Assembly (NCBI GenBank): GCA_902494945.1
Contig: CABUVF010000035.1
Span: 1-15,284 of the forward strand
From: an uncultured Collinsella sp.
Lineage (GTDB): Bacteria > Actinomycetota > Coriobacteriia > Coriobacteriales > Coriobacteriaceae
Direction of reading: 5' to 3'
Length of the DNA: 15,284 nt
Below the pieces are notes generated by a model. The model made no database searches, had not been told where the DNA came from, and saw only the letters and a program-made list of their open reading frames with translations. The translations under genes and the position numbers were made by a program. This document shows positions 1 to 5,295 of this stretch, in pieces. How positions within the stretch are numbered: position 1 is the first letter of the stretch; each line of letters opens with the position of its first letter.

Positions 1-1
1 C

Positions 2-400
2 CCCGATGACGCCGTGATGCAGGAGGAGATTTTCGGCCCCATCTTGCCGGTGCTGACGTTTGAGAGCCTAGACGAGGCCGAGACGTTTATTACGGATCGT
101 CCGACGCCGCTGGCCCTGTATATCTTTAGCCAGGACCGTGAGGTTCAGCAGCGCTTTGTGCGCTACGTGCCCTTTGGCGGCGGCTGCGTTAACGACACCA
201 TCATGCATCTGGCTACGAGCCATATGGGCTTTGGCGGCATGGGAGCGAGCGGTATGGGGCAGTACCATGGACGCGAGAGCTTCGATACGTTTAGCCACAA
301 GAAGAGCATCGTGACCAAGACAACGTGGCTGGACGTGCCATTCCGCTACGCTCCTTACGCAAGCTGGAAGCACAAGTTCGTGCGCATGTTTGTACACTAG
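2..400 (+). CDS. Aldehyde dehydrogenase, class 3-like, C-terminal part (5' end outside window)
   Basis: The open frame enters from the left edge, so start codon, NAD-binding region and catalytic Cys are not visible. The 132 residues seen contain EEIFGPILPV followed by a Gly-rich segment (PFGGGCVND, then FGGMGASGMGQYHG) and the ending FDTFSHKKSI. These are hallmarks of the C-terminal half of the aldehyde dehydrogenase superfamily, and the GQYHG..FDTFSHKKSI tail is typical of the class 3/fatty aldehyde branch, which oxidises aldehydes to acids with NAD(P)+. It ends about 26 residues after that motif with hydrophobic and basic residues. A strong hairpin follows 8 bases after the stop, so it is the last gene of its transcript. 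Substrate cannot be told. Confidence 0.93.
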   Translation, partial: PDDAVMQEEIFGPILPVLTFESLDEAETFITDRPTPLALYIFSQDREVQQRFVRYVPFGGGCVNDTIMHLATSHMGFGGMGASGMGQYHGRESFDTFSHKKSIVTKTTWLDVPFRYAPYASWKHKFVRMFVH

Positions 401-408
401 AAAAGAGC

Positions 409-450
409 GCGGGTAATACGAACAAGTGTTCCTATTACCCGCATTTTGCG
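409..450 (+). terminator. Intrinsic terminator after the aldehyde dehydrogenase gene
   Basis: A perfect 10-bp stem, GCGGGTAATA (409-418) with TATTACCCGC (433-442), has GAAC/GTTC able to pair inside its loop, and is followed by ATTTTG. It lies just after the aldehyde dehydrogenase stop codon. Confidence 0.75.
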
Positions 451-484
451 TTAGACTACTGCTATGGAGCACGGATGGGCCAAC

Positions 485-499
485 TCCCTTTAGAAGGGA
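485..499 (+). promoter_or_regulatory. Hairpin burying the ribosome binding site of the 27-residue peptide ORF
   Basis: TCCCTT (485-490) and AAGGGA (494-499) form a 6-bp stem with a 3-base loop. The 3' arm is the Shine-Dalgarno sequence of the ORF that starts at 506, 6 bases downstream. If the stem forms, ribosome loading is restricted, as in several type I toxin mRNAs. Pairing is seen; regulation is inferred. Confidence 0.45.
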
Positions 500-505
500 T
501 TTGGT

Positions 506-589
506 ATGAACGTAAGCGATGTTATTTCGTTATTGGCGTTGTTGATCGCGGCTATCGAACTCGGCCTGTTTATCGGCCGAATGAAATAG
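506..589 (+). CDS. Small hydrophobic 27-residue peptide, holin-like toxin-like
   Basis: ATG at 506 follows a good Shine-Dalgarno (AAGGG, 494-498) at normal spacing. The product starts MNVSDVISLLALLIAA and ends GLFIGRMK: one membrane-spanning segment (about residues 6-24) with a short basic tail. Size and shape resemble small hydrophobic peptides annotated as holin-like or type I toxins (Fst/TxpA-like), but I cannot assign a family from sequence alone. No antisense RNA promoter was evident. The frame stays open after the TAG stop (587-589) as far as 805, so this could also be the N-terminus of a 99-codon gene interrupted by one amber codon. It opens a run of three small ORFs between the terminator at 409-450 and the phosphoesterase gene. 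Confidence 0.5.
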   Translation: MNVSDVISLLALLIAAIELGLFIGRMK

Positions 590-625
590 CCGCCCCCGCG
601 TAAGCGAAGACGGCCACTTCTCACG

Positions 626-805
626 ATGAAAACGTGTATCGGAGTTGGCAAGACCCGCTGCCACGGGTGCCATCCGTGTTCCTATCTTATCTGCAAGCGT
701 TCCGTCGCGCAAGCGTTGCGGCAAACGATTGAAAGACGCAGACAGGATGAATTTGTGTCCGCACGGGCCCGTAGGCTTCTCAACTACGTTGTGGATGCTC
801 GCTAA
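626..805 (+). CDS. Small Cys-rich basic protein, 59 residues, unknown
   Basis: The frame from ATG 626 to TAA 803-805 encodes MKTCIGVGKTRCHGCHPC, then SYLICKR and an Arg-rich helical tail ending NYVVDAR. Five Cys (residues 4, 12, 15, 18, 23) with interleaved His suggest a small metal-binding knuckle. No convincing Shine-Dalgarno precedes the ATG, and codon use is less biased than in neighbours (AGA, AGG, CGG, GGA occur), so coding status is uncertain. It is exactly in frame with the 27-residue ORF upstream; the 12 codons between TAG 587-589 and this ATG have no stop and read PPPRKRRRPLLT, a basic stretch well suited to follow a membrane segment. I do not recognise a family. Confidence 0.4.
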   Translation: MKTCIGVGKTRCHGCHPCSYLICKRSVAQALRQTIERRRQDEFVSARARRLLNYVVDAR

Positions 806-823
806 TCGGTAATGGAGGCGCAC

Positions 824-1003
824 GTGTTTGATGACGATGACCTGTTCGATCTGACAGACGATCCGTTTGAGTGGGATATGCTACTCGATGACGATGAGTT
901 GGAGCAGGACCGTAAGAAGCGGCAGGGCAAGAAGGCGCGGGATGACGCTTCGAAAAAGCAGGACAAGCGTCGCCGAGGTCTGTTCGGCGGGCTCTTTGGG
1001 TGA
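824..1003 (+). CDS. Small acidic/basic protein of unknown function
   Basis: The GTG at 824 is preferred over the in-frame ATG at 812 because GGAGG (814-818) lies 5 bases before it, while 812 has no such site. The 59-residue product has a very acidic first half (MFDDDDLFDLTDDPFEWDML, then LDDDELEQD) and a Lys/Arg-rich second half ending RRRGLFGGLFG. No membrane segment or known domain is visible. Such charge separation suggests a protein or nucleic-acid binding adaptor, but that is a guess. It starts 18 bases after the Cys-rich ORF, which may share its transcript. Confidence 0.6.
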   Translation: MFDDDDLFDLTDDPFEWDMLLDDDELEQDRKKRQGKKARDDASKKQDKRRRGLFGGLFG

Positions 1004-1029
1004 CTGTCTCATCGCTGCGTCTGTATACT
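1000..1029 (+). promoter_or_regulatory. Possible promoter for the phosphoesterase gene
   Basis: GTGACT (1000-1005) and TATACT (1024-1029) are separated by 18 bases and resemble -35 and -10 boxes. A second -10-like TTATAC lies at 1039-1044. Seen by eye only. Confidence 0.3.
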
Positions 1030-1069
1030 AGACAGGTCTTATACGCGTTGCGAAATGAGAACATAGACG

Positions 1070-1615
1070 ATGATGTGGTTTACCGCCGACCTGCACCTGG
1101 GCGATACGAATATCCTGCACGACATGGATCGACCGTTTGGCTCGGTCGAGGAGATGAACCGCCGTGTCATCGATGCCATCAACGAGTGCGTGGCTGTGGA
1201 CGACCGCCTTTATGTCCTGGGAGACTTTACGTATCGATTGCCCCTGGCGGAAGCGGTTCGCCTGCGCGAGCGCATCGACTGCCAGAACATAACGCTCATC
1301 CGTGGTAACCATGACGGCGATTGGGAAGATCCGGACGCGCCGCACATTTGGGATGAGGTGCGCGATTATCTGGAGATCGCTCCCGGTTACGCGAAGGGCC
1401 ATCGTCTGGTGATGAGCCATTACCCCATGCTCAGCTGGAATGGCAAGGCGCGCGGCGCCATCATGCTGCACGGGCACATTCACAGCAGGGGAGACCGCAC
1501 CAACGCGCGCAATCGCGATCGCGAGCGCCCAGTCCTTCGCTACGACGTTGGCCTCGATGCCAACAACTACAAGCCCGTTAGCCGCGACCAGATCCTGGGT
1601 TTCTTTGGACTCTAG
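1070..1615 (+). CDS. Calcineurin-like metallophosphoesterase
   Basis: The 181-residue protein carries the full metallophosphoesterase signature in order: D7-x-H9 (FTADLHLGD), G51-D52 (LGDFTYR), GNHD at 79-82, H117 in SHYP, and HGHIH at 134-138. These residues bind the two metal ions in this superfamily (PF00149/PF12850). The length fits the small single-domain cytosolic phosphoesterases of the COG4186 type. The natural substrate is unknown. Two ATG codons occur in tandem (1070, 1073) and the upstream Shine-Dalgarno is weak, so the start may be 3 bases later. A terminator-like hairpin follows 20 bases after the stop. There is no signal peptide. Confidence 0.88.
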   Translation: MMWFTADLHLGDTNILHDMDRPFGSVEEMNRRVIDAINECVAVDDRLYVLGDFTYRLPLAEAVRLRERIDCQNITLIRGNHDGDWEDPDAPHIWDEVRDYLEIAPGYAKGHRLVMSHYPMLSWNGKARGAIMLHGHIHSRGDRTNARNRDRERPVLRYDVGLDANNYKPVSRDQILGFFGL

Positions 1616-1635
1616 CTGTAAGTGCAGGTAGAATG

Positions 1636-1670
1636 AACGCGCCGCGCGGATGGTCTGCACGGCGCGTTTT
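1636..1670 (+). terminator. Intrinsic terminator between phosphoesterase and licT-like gene
   Basis: AACGCGCCG (1636-1644) pairs perfectly with CGGCGCGTT (1660-1668), followed by TT. It ends just before the Shine-Dalgarno of the antiterminator gene, so the two genes are probably separate units. Confidence 0.65.
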
Positions 1671-1688
1671 AGTAGGAGCGATGAATCC

Positions 1689-2525
1689 ATGAGGGCTATC
1701 CAGCGCATTAACCATAACGCTGCCATCTGCGAAGACGGCGCGGGGCGTCAGCTTATCGCGCTGGGTCGCGGTATCGGCTTTGGCGATATGCCGCATGAGG
1801 TCGACCTGGATGTCATCACGCGTACCTTTTACGGCATTGATTCAAAGTACCTGGCGTTTATCGATGAGGTCGATCCCGAGGTGCTGGAGTTTTCTGCTCA
1901 GCTGGCCGATATCGCGACCGGACAGCTTTCGTACGAATTGAGTCCTAACCTTCCCATTACATTGGCAGACCATATTCAGTTTGCCATTAAGCGCGCCCGC
2001 GAACACATGGTGGTGTCGTTGCCGCTCGAGCGCGATCTGGAGCAGCTGCATCCCATCGAATACCGCTTGGGCGAGCTGGCCGTTCGCGGCATTCAGAAAA
2101 GCTTTCGTGTGCGTATGCCCCGAAGCGAGGCCGCGGGCATTGCCATGTCGATTGTCAACGCATCGGTTAAGCCGAGCGAGCGGCGCGTGCTGGCTGAACA
2201 GCATGAAGAGCATTTGCTCGATATGACGGTCGCGATTATTCAAGAAGAGTTGGGTGTGACGGTCGATCGCTCGTCGTTCGCCTTTGCCCGCTTTGCCACT
2301 CATGTGCGCTATCTGCTCGACCGCGTGGCAAAGAAAGAGCCGATCGATACCGAGAACTCCGGTCTTTACGACGTGCTCGTGGAGCAGTATCCGGCGGCAT
2401 CGCGTTGCGCTCATCGTGTCGACGATCTGATTCAAGAGACCTTTGGCGAGCCATTGGCCCAAGAGGAGCTCGTCTATCTGATCATGCATGTGAATCGCGT
2501 GGCTTCCGTCCACTCGGATAAATAG
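1689..2525 (+). CDS. licT: LicT/BglG-family transcription antiterminator (CAT-PRD1-PRD2)
   Basis: This 278-residue RNA-binding regulator has the usual length and order of the family: an N-terminal CAT RNA-binding domain (residues 1-55, MRAIQRINHNAAICEDGAG...LGRGIGFG), then PRD1 (about 65-170) and PRD2 (about 175-275). The family binds a RAT hairpin in nascent RNA and prevents a terminator; PTS proteins control it by phosphorylating PRD histidines. H95 (LADHIQF), H205 (FATHVRY) and H267 (YLIMHVNR) match LicT H100, H207 and H269. The second PRD1 histidine (LicT H159, usually ALHIVNA) is Ser154 here (IAMSIVNAS). The start at 1689 agrees with the family N-terminus and has AGGAG at 1674-1678; an in-frame GTG at 1650 lies inside the preceding terminator hairpin. 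The target is probably the leader at 2638-2728. Confidence 0.92.
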   Translation: MRAIQRINHNAAICEDGAGRQLIALGRGIGFGDMPHEVDLDVITRTFYGIDSKYLAFIDEVDPEVLEFSAQLADIATGQLSYELSPNLPITLADHIQFAIKRAREHMVVSLPLERDLEQLHPIEYRLGELAVRGIQKSFRVRMPRSEAAGIAMSIVNASVKPSERRVLAEQHEEHLLDMTVAIIQEELGVTVDRSSFAFARFATHVRYLLDRVAKKEPIDTENSGLYDVLVEQYPAASRCAHRVDDLIQETFGEPLAQEELVYLIMHVNRVASVHSDK

Positions 2526-2553
2526 GTTCTCTGGTATTTCCTTTCCGTCATGG

Positions 2554-2591
2554 CGACCGTTCGCGGGTCGTTTGTTACCGTTCGTCGGTAA
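2554..2591 (+). terminator. Probable terminator of licT, plus a second small hairpin
   Basis: CGACC (2554-2558) pairs with GGTCG (2566-2570) around a G-TTCG-C cap and is followed by TTTGTT. Overlapping the tail, TTACCG (2575-2580) pairs with CGGTAA (2586-2591). The first hairpin plus U-rich tail looks like a modest intrinsic terminator; the role of the second is unclear. Confidence 0.5.
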
Positions 2592-2620
2592 TCTGAGCCG
2601 CAACGAACGCATCTGCCGCA

Positions 2621-2626
2621 TATACT
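2621..2626 (+). promoter_or_regulatory. Candidate -10 box for the EIIBC-chbG unit
   Basis: TATACT at 2621-2626 would place a transcript start near 2633, a few bases before the RAT. No convincing -35 box is seen near 2598-2603, so this is tentative. Confidence 0.4.
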
Positions 2627-2637
2627 CGTCGTGTGTT

Positions 2638-2674
2638 GGGTGTTACTCACGGCGCAGCTCCGAGAGGCACTACC
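2638..2674 (+). promoter_or_regulatory. Ribonucleic antiterminator (RAT), LicT/BglG target
   Basis: The 5' part GGGTGTTACTC (2638-2648) and 3' part GAGAGGCACTACC (2662-2674) match, with a few changes, the halves of known RATs (GGATTGTTACTG and CAGGCAAAACC, from memory). CTC/GAG would form the upper helix and GG/CC the base. The 3' half also forms the 5' arm of the terminator at 2656-2728, so the two folds exclude each other, which is the defining arrangement of LicT/BglG antitermination. A RAT-family regulator is encoded immediately upstream. Confidence 0.8.
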
Positions 2675-2728
2675 GATTCTGCCGAGGCCATAATTGGGTC
2701 TCTGTCGGTTGTGCGCGGGGCTTTTTTC
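2656..2728 (+). terminator. Conditional terminator overlapping the RAT
   Basis: A long three-part hairpin is visible: AGCTCC (2656-2661) with GGGGCT (2717-2722); GCACTACCGA (2667-2676) with TCGGTTGTGC (2705-2714, 9 of 10 pairs); and GAGGCC (2684-2689) with GGTCTC (2697-2702). Six T residues follow (2722-2727). GCACTACC is shared with the RAT, so LicT binding should prevent this fold and allow EIIBC transcription. Confidence 0.82.
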
Positions 2729-2865
2729 ATGTCGATCCACCCGGGAATCACATGCAAATCAATCTCTTGCCAACTGATATCGCGCGCTGCGCAGGCGCGA
2801 GCGGAATCGTGCGTCTTGGTGCCGTGAAGTCCCACGGCCTTTAGTTGGAAGAGAAGGGATTCGAC

Positions 2866-4314
2866 ATGGCTGTCGATAACAAGAAGATTGCCGAGGACGT
2901 GCTCGCTGCCGTCGGCGGCGCCTCCAATGTGACAAACGCGACGCACTGCATGACCCGCCTGCGTCTGAACCTTAAGGATCAGTCCATTCCCAATGATGAT
3001 GAAGTTAAGCAGATCAAGGGCGTGCTGGGCGCACAATGGTCCGGCGGCCAGTATCAGGTCATCATTGGCCAGAACGTGCCGAAGGTCTACGACGCTGCCA
3101 TTGCGCTGGGCGTTAAGGGTGAAGGCTCCATTGACGAGAACCTCGATGGCAACACCAAGGAGCCGCTGACGGTCAAGACTGCGGGCAAGAAGGCCCTTAA
3201 CTACCTGTCCAAAACAATGTGCATGACGATCCCCATCATCATGGGCGCCGCCATGTTCCGTACCATTGCCGTGCTTTGCGGCGACGGCATGCTCGGTATC
3301 TGGTCTGCTGATTCCGACATCTACAACTTCTTCTACAACTGGATTTACAACGCTGGCTATTATTTCCTTCCTGTTTATCTGGGTTGGGCTGCCGCAAAGC
3401 AGCTCGGCTGCAGCCAGCCGCTCGGCATGATGCTCGGCGGCGTGCTCATTGCCCCCGAGTTCATGACACTGGTCAACGCTGCGGCGGATTCGGGAGCTAC
3501 GACCACAATGGTTTATGGCGTGCTCCCGGCTCAGCTGAACAACTACTCTGCGACCGTGCTTCCCATGGTCCTATCTATGCCGGTGCTGATGGTCGTCGAG
3601 AAGTTCATGAAAAAGATCATCCCCGACATGCTCTCCACGGTGTTTGTGCCCGTGTGCACCCTGGCTGTGATGATCCCCGTTTCCCTGTGCGCTCTGGCTC
3701 CGATTGGCTCCATTCTGGGCAACCTGGTCGGCAACTTTATGTTCGGCCTCGGTAACGCTGGCGGCATCGTCACGATCCTCTCCCTCGTCGCCATTGCCGC
3801 GCTTTGGGAGTTCCTGGTTATGACCGGTATGCATCAGGTTTTGCTTACCCTTGGTATTGTGCAGCTGCTCACCTTGGGTTCCGACTCCTGCGTTATGGTC
3901 GCAGGCGGTATCGCCCAGTTCGCCACGTGGGGCATGGCCTTCGGCGCCTTCCTGCGCCTTAAGGAGACCGACGAAAAGGGCGCTATGCTCGGTTTCTCGC
4001 TCTCCGGCATTGTCGGTGGCGTGACGGAGCCCGCGCTGTATGGCTGTGGCTTTAAGTACACCCGCTGCTTGGGCGCCATGGTTGCGGGCGGCGCTATCGG
4101 CGGCCTGATCGCGGCTCTCACTAATGTGACCACGTATGTTTTGGGTGCGACTAATATTCTGGGCGTTACTGGATTTGTTGCCGGCGGAACTGCTAATCTC
4201 GTTTGGGGATGCGTTGCATCGGGCGCTGCATTTGTTTCCGCAGCCGCCATCGCTTACCTCTTTGGTTTCACCAAAGAGCAGCTCGATGAGGACGCTGCCG
4301 CCGCCAAGGCCTAA
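2866..4314 (+). CDS. PTS EIIBC permease, beta-glucoside (BglP-like) family
   Basis: This 482-residue membrane permease of the sugar phosphotransferase system imports and phosphorylates a sugar. EIIB comes first (residues 1-85) with phosphocysteine C28 in ATHCMTRLRL. EIIC follows (about 105-470) with many hydrophobic segments and the GVTEPALYG motif (385-393), whose Glu belongs to the sugar site in this superfamily. There is no EIIA domain; the protein stops at a short acidic/Ala tail, so EIIA must come from another protein. Length and motifs fit the BglP branch lacking IIA; the exact sugar is not readable. ATG 2866 is chosen because GAAGGGA (2853-2859) sits 6 bases upstream; an in-frame TTG at 2845 is less likely. 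Expression is probably controlled by the RAT/terminator leader and LicT. A deacetylase gene follows in the same direction. Confidence 0.9.
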   Translation: MAVDNKKIAEDVLAAVGGASNVTNATHCMTRLRLNLKDQSIPNDDEVKQIKGVLGAQWSGGQYQVIIGQNVPKVYDAAIALGVKGEGSIDENLDGNTKEPLTVKTAGKKALNYLSKTMCMTIPIIMGAAMFRTIAVLCGDGMLGIWSADSDIYNFFYNWIYNAGYYFLPVYLGWAAAKQLGCSQPLGMMLGGVLIAPEFMTLVNAAADSGATTTMVYGVLPAQLNNYSATVLPMVLSMPVLMVVEKFMKKIIPDMLSTVFVPVCTLAVMIPVSLCALAPIGSILGNLVGNFMFGLGNAGGIVTILSLVAIAALWEFLVMTGMHQVLLTLGIVQLLTLGSDSCVMVAGGIAQFATWGMAFGAFLRLKETDEKGAMLGFSLSGIVGGVTEPALYGCGFKYTRCLGAMVAGGAIGGLIAALTNVTTYVLGATNILGVTGFVAGGTANLVWGCVASGAAFVSAAAIAYLFGFTKEQLDEDAAAAKA

Positions 4315-4341
4315 AGCGTCTGTTCGGTAAGATAATTGCCT

Positions 4342-4374
4342 GGGGCACTTGGTTGCACTTCAAGTGCCCCTTTC
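4342..4374 (+). terminator. Hairpin between EIIBC and deacetylase genes
   Basis: A perfect 10-bp stem, GGGGCACTTG (4342-4351) with CAAGTGCCCC (4361-4370), is followed by only TTT then CC. The poor T tail suggests partial termination or mRNA processing, lowering chbG expression relative to EIIBC. The chbG ribosome binding site starts 8 bases after the T tail. Confidence 0.6.
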
Positions 4375-4391
4375 CATAGATGGGGGTCAAT

Positions 4392-5156
4392 ATGAAGCAA
4401 TTGCTCATTCGTGCCGATGATATTGGTTATTCGTATGCCGTTGACTTGGGGATTGCCCGCAGTATCAATGAGGGCCTGGTGCGCTCGGCGGGCCTGATGC
4501 CCAATATGCCCGAAGCTGAGCGCGGCTGGTCGCTCGTGGCGGATGCCGGCATTGCGGTGGGCCAGCATACCAACGTATGCCTGGGCAAGCCGTGTGCCGA
4601 CCCGGCGCTCATTCCGAGCATGCTCAACGAGAACGGTGAGTTCCATAGCAGCCGTACCTTCCGCGAGCACTTTAAGCGCGGCGAGGAGTTGATAGACTTC
4701 GACGAGGCCTGCATCGAGATTCGCGCGCAGCATGACCGCTTTGTCGAGATCGTGGGCCGCGAACCCGATTATTTTGAGGCCCATGCCGTCATGAGCAAAA
4801 ACCTTAACCGCGCGATCTCGACGGTTGCCCAAGAGCTGGGCCTTAAGGAGCAAAAGGCGAGCTTCGACCCCACGGCGGTGGTGCATTGCGGAGATACCGA
4901 CCTGCGGATGGTGATGCACTCGATGGAGCCGGGCTACGAACCCAAGGACTCGATTATGCAGGCGGTTCGAGAGATGGAGGACGGCGAGACGGTCGTCTTT
5001 GTGTGCCATCCGGGCTATCTCGATCGTTTTATCCTCGAGAGCAGCTCGCTTACGACCGATCGTGCCAAGGAAGTTGATGCACTCATCGACCCCGAGCTTT
5101 GCGCTTGGCTTGAGTCTCAACCCAATCTTCGCCTGATCGACTACCGCGACCTGTAA
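4392..5156 (+). CDS. chbG: ChbG/YdjC (HpnK) family carbohydrate deacetylase
   Basis: This 254-residue protein has the family plan: an N-terminal LIRADDIGYS with metal-binding D10, H59 in VGQHTN, H131 in FEAHAVM, and the HPG motif at 206-208 (FVCHPGYLD). In E. coli, ChbG removes an acetyl group from chitobiose-6-phosphate using a Zn-type metal site; the relatives HpnK and YdjC act on other acetylated carbohydrates. ATG 4392 is preferred over ATG 4380 because GGGGG (4382-4386) is 5 bases before it and family members start near MKQLLIRADD. Position after the PTS EIIBC gene suggests it acts on the imported phosphosugar, which would then carry an N-acetyl group. The symbol is by family; substrate identity is unproven. 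Confidence 0.85.
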   Translation: MKQLLIRADDIGYSYAVDLGIARSINEGLVRSAGLMPNMPEAERGWSLVADAGIAVGQHTNVCLGKPCADPALIPSMLNENGEFHSSRTFREHFKRGEELIDFDEACIEIRAQHDRFVEIVGREPDYFEAHAVMSKNLNRAISTVAQELGLKEQKASFDPTAVVHCGDTDLRMVMHSMEPGYEPKDSIMQAVREMEDGETVVFVCHPGYLDRFILESSSLTTDRAKEVDALIDPELCAWLESQPNLRLIDYRDL

Positions 5157-5165
5157 GGATCCAAG

Positions 5166-5198
5166 CCACCACAAAGGGGACAGTCACCTTTGTGGCGG
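5166..5198 (+). repeat. Palindromic REP-like unit
   Basis: CCACCACAAAGG (5166-5177) and CCTTTGTGGCGG (5187-5198) pair at 11 of 12 positions around GGACAGTCA. Only one copy occurs in this window. Motifs built on a GGGGACAGTC core look like dispersed palindromic repeats I recall from other bacteria, but that needs a genome search. It sits directly before a separate terminator. Confidence 0.5.
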
Positions 5199-5202
5199 TT
5201 CT

Positions 5203-5237
5203 GGCGCCGTTGCCATTATGACAGCGGCGCCTTTTTT
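5203..5237 (+). terminator. Strong intrinsic terminator after the deacetylase gene
   Basis: GGCGCCGTTG (5203-5212) pairs with CAGCGGCGCC (5222-5231), 10 pairs including one G-U, followed by six T (5232-5237). It ends the licT-PTS-chbG region. Confidence 0.88.
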
Positions 5238-5295
5238 GTCCGCGCGGCGCGGTAGAGTGTAGACGGTTTAAAATTGCGTCCATCGAGGAGCTGCC

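Larger units (their letters stand above)
2526..2865 (+). other. Gene-free leader region between licT and the PTS gene
   Basis: This 340-base gap holds, in order, two small TTCG-loop hairpins (2554-2591), a -10-like box (2621-2626), a RAT candidate (2638-2674), an overlapping long terminator (2656-2728) and about 140 bases of leader. That leader contains a minor hairpin, GCCGTG/CACGGC (2821-2838), and the EIIBC Shine-Dalgarno GAAGGGA (2853-2859). Short open frames here overlap the RNA structures and have no supporting ribosome binding sites. Confidence 0.7.

Noticed and set aside
325..603. 92-residue plus-strand frame over the end of the aldehyde dehydrogenase gene
   Set aside because: It overlaps the aldehyde dehydrogenase end and the terminator hairpin, and translates to no recognisable domain.
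1650..1688. In-frame GTG extension of the licT-like gene
   Set aside because: It falls in the terminator hairpin at 1636-1670 and adds residues absent from the family; ATG 1689 gives the standard CAT domain start.
2572..2844. Plus-strand open frames (90 and 64 residues) in the PTS leader
   Set aside because: They cross the RAT and terminator, lack Shine-Dalgarno sites and look random; RNA structure explains the region better.
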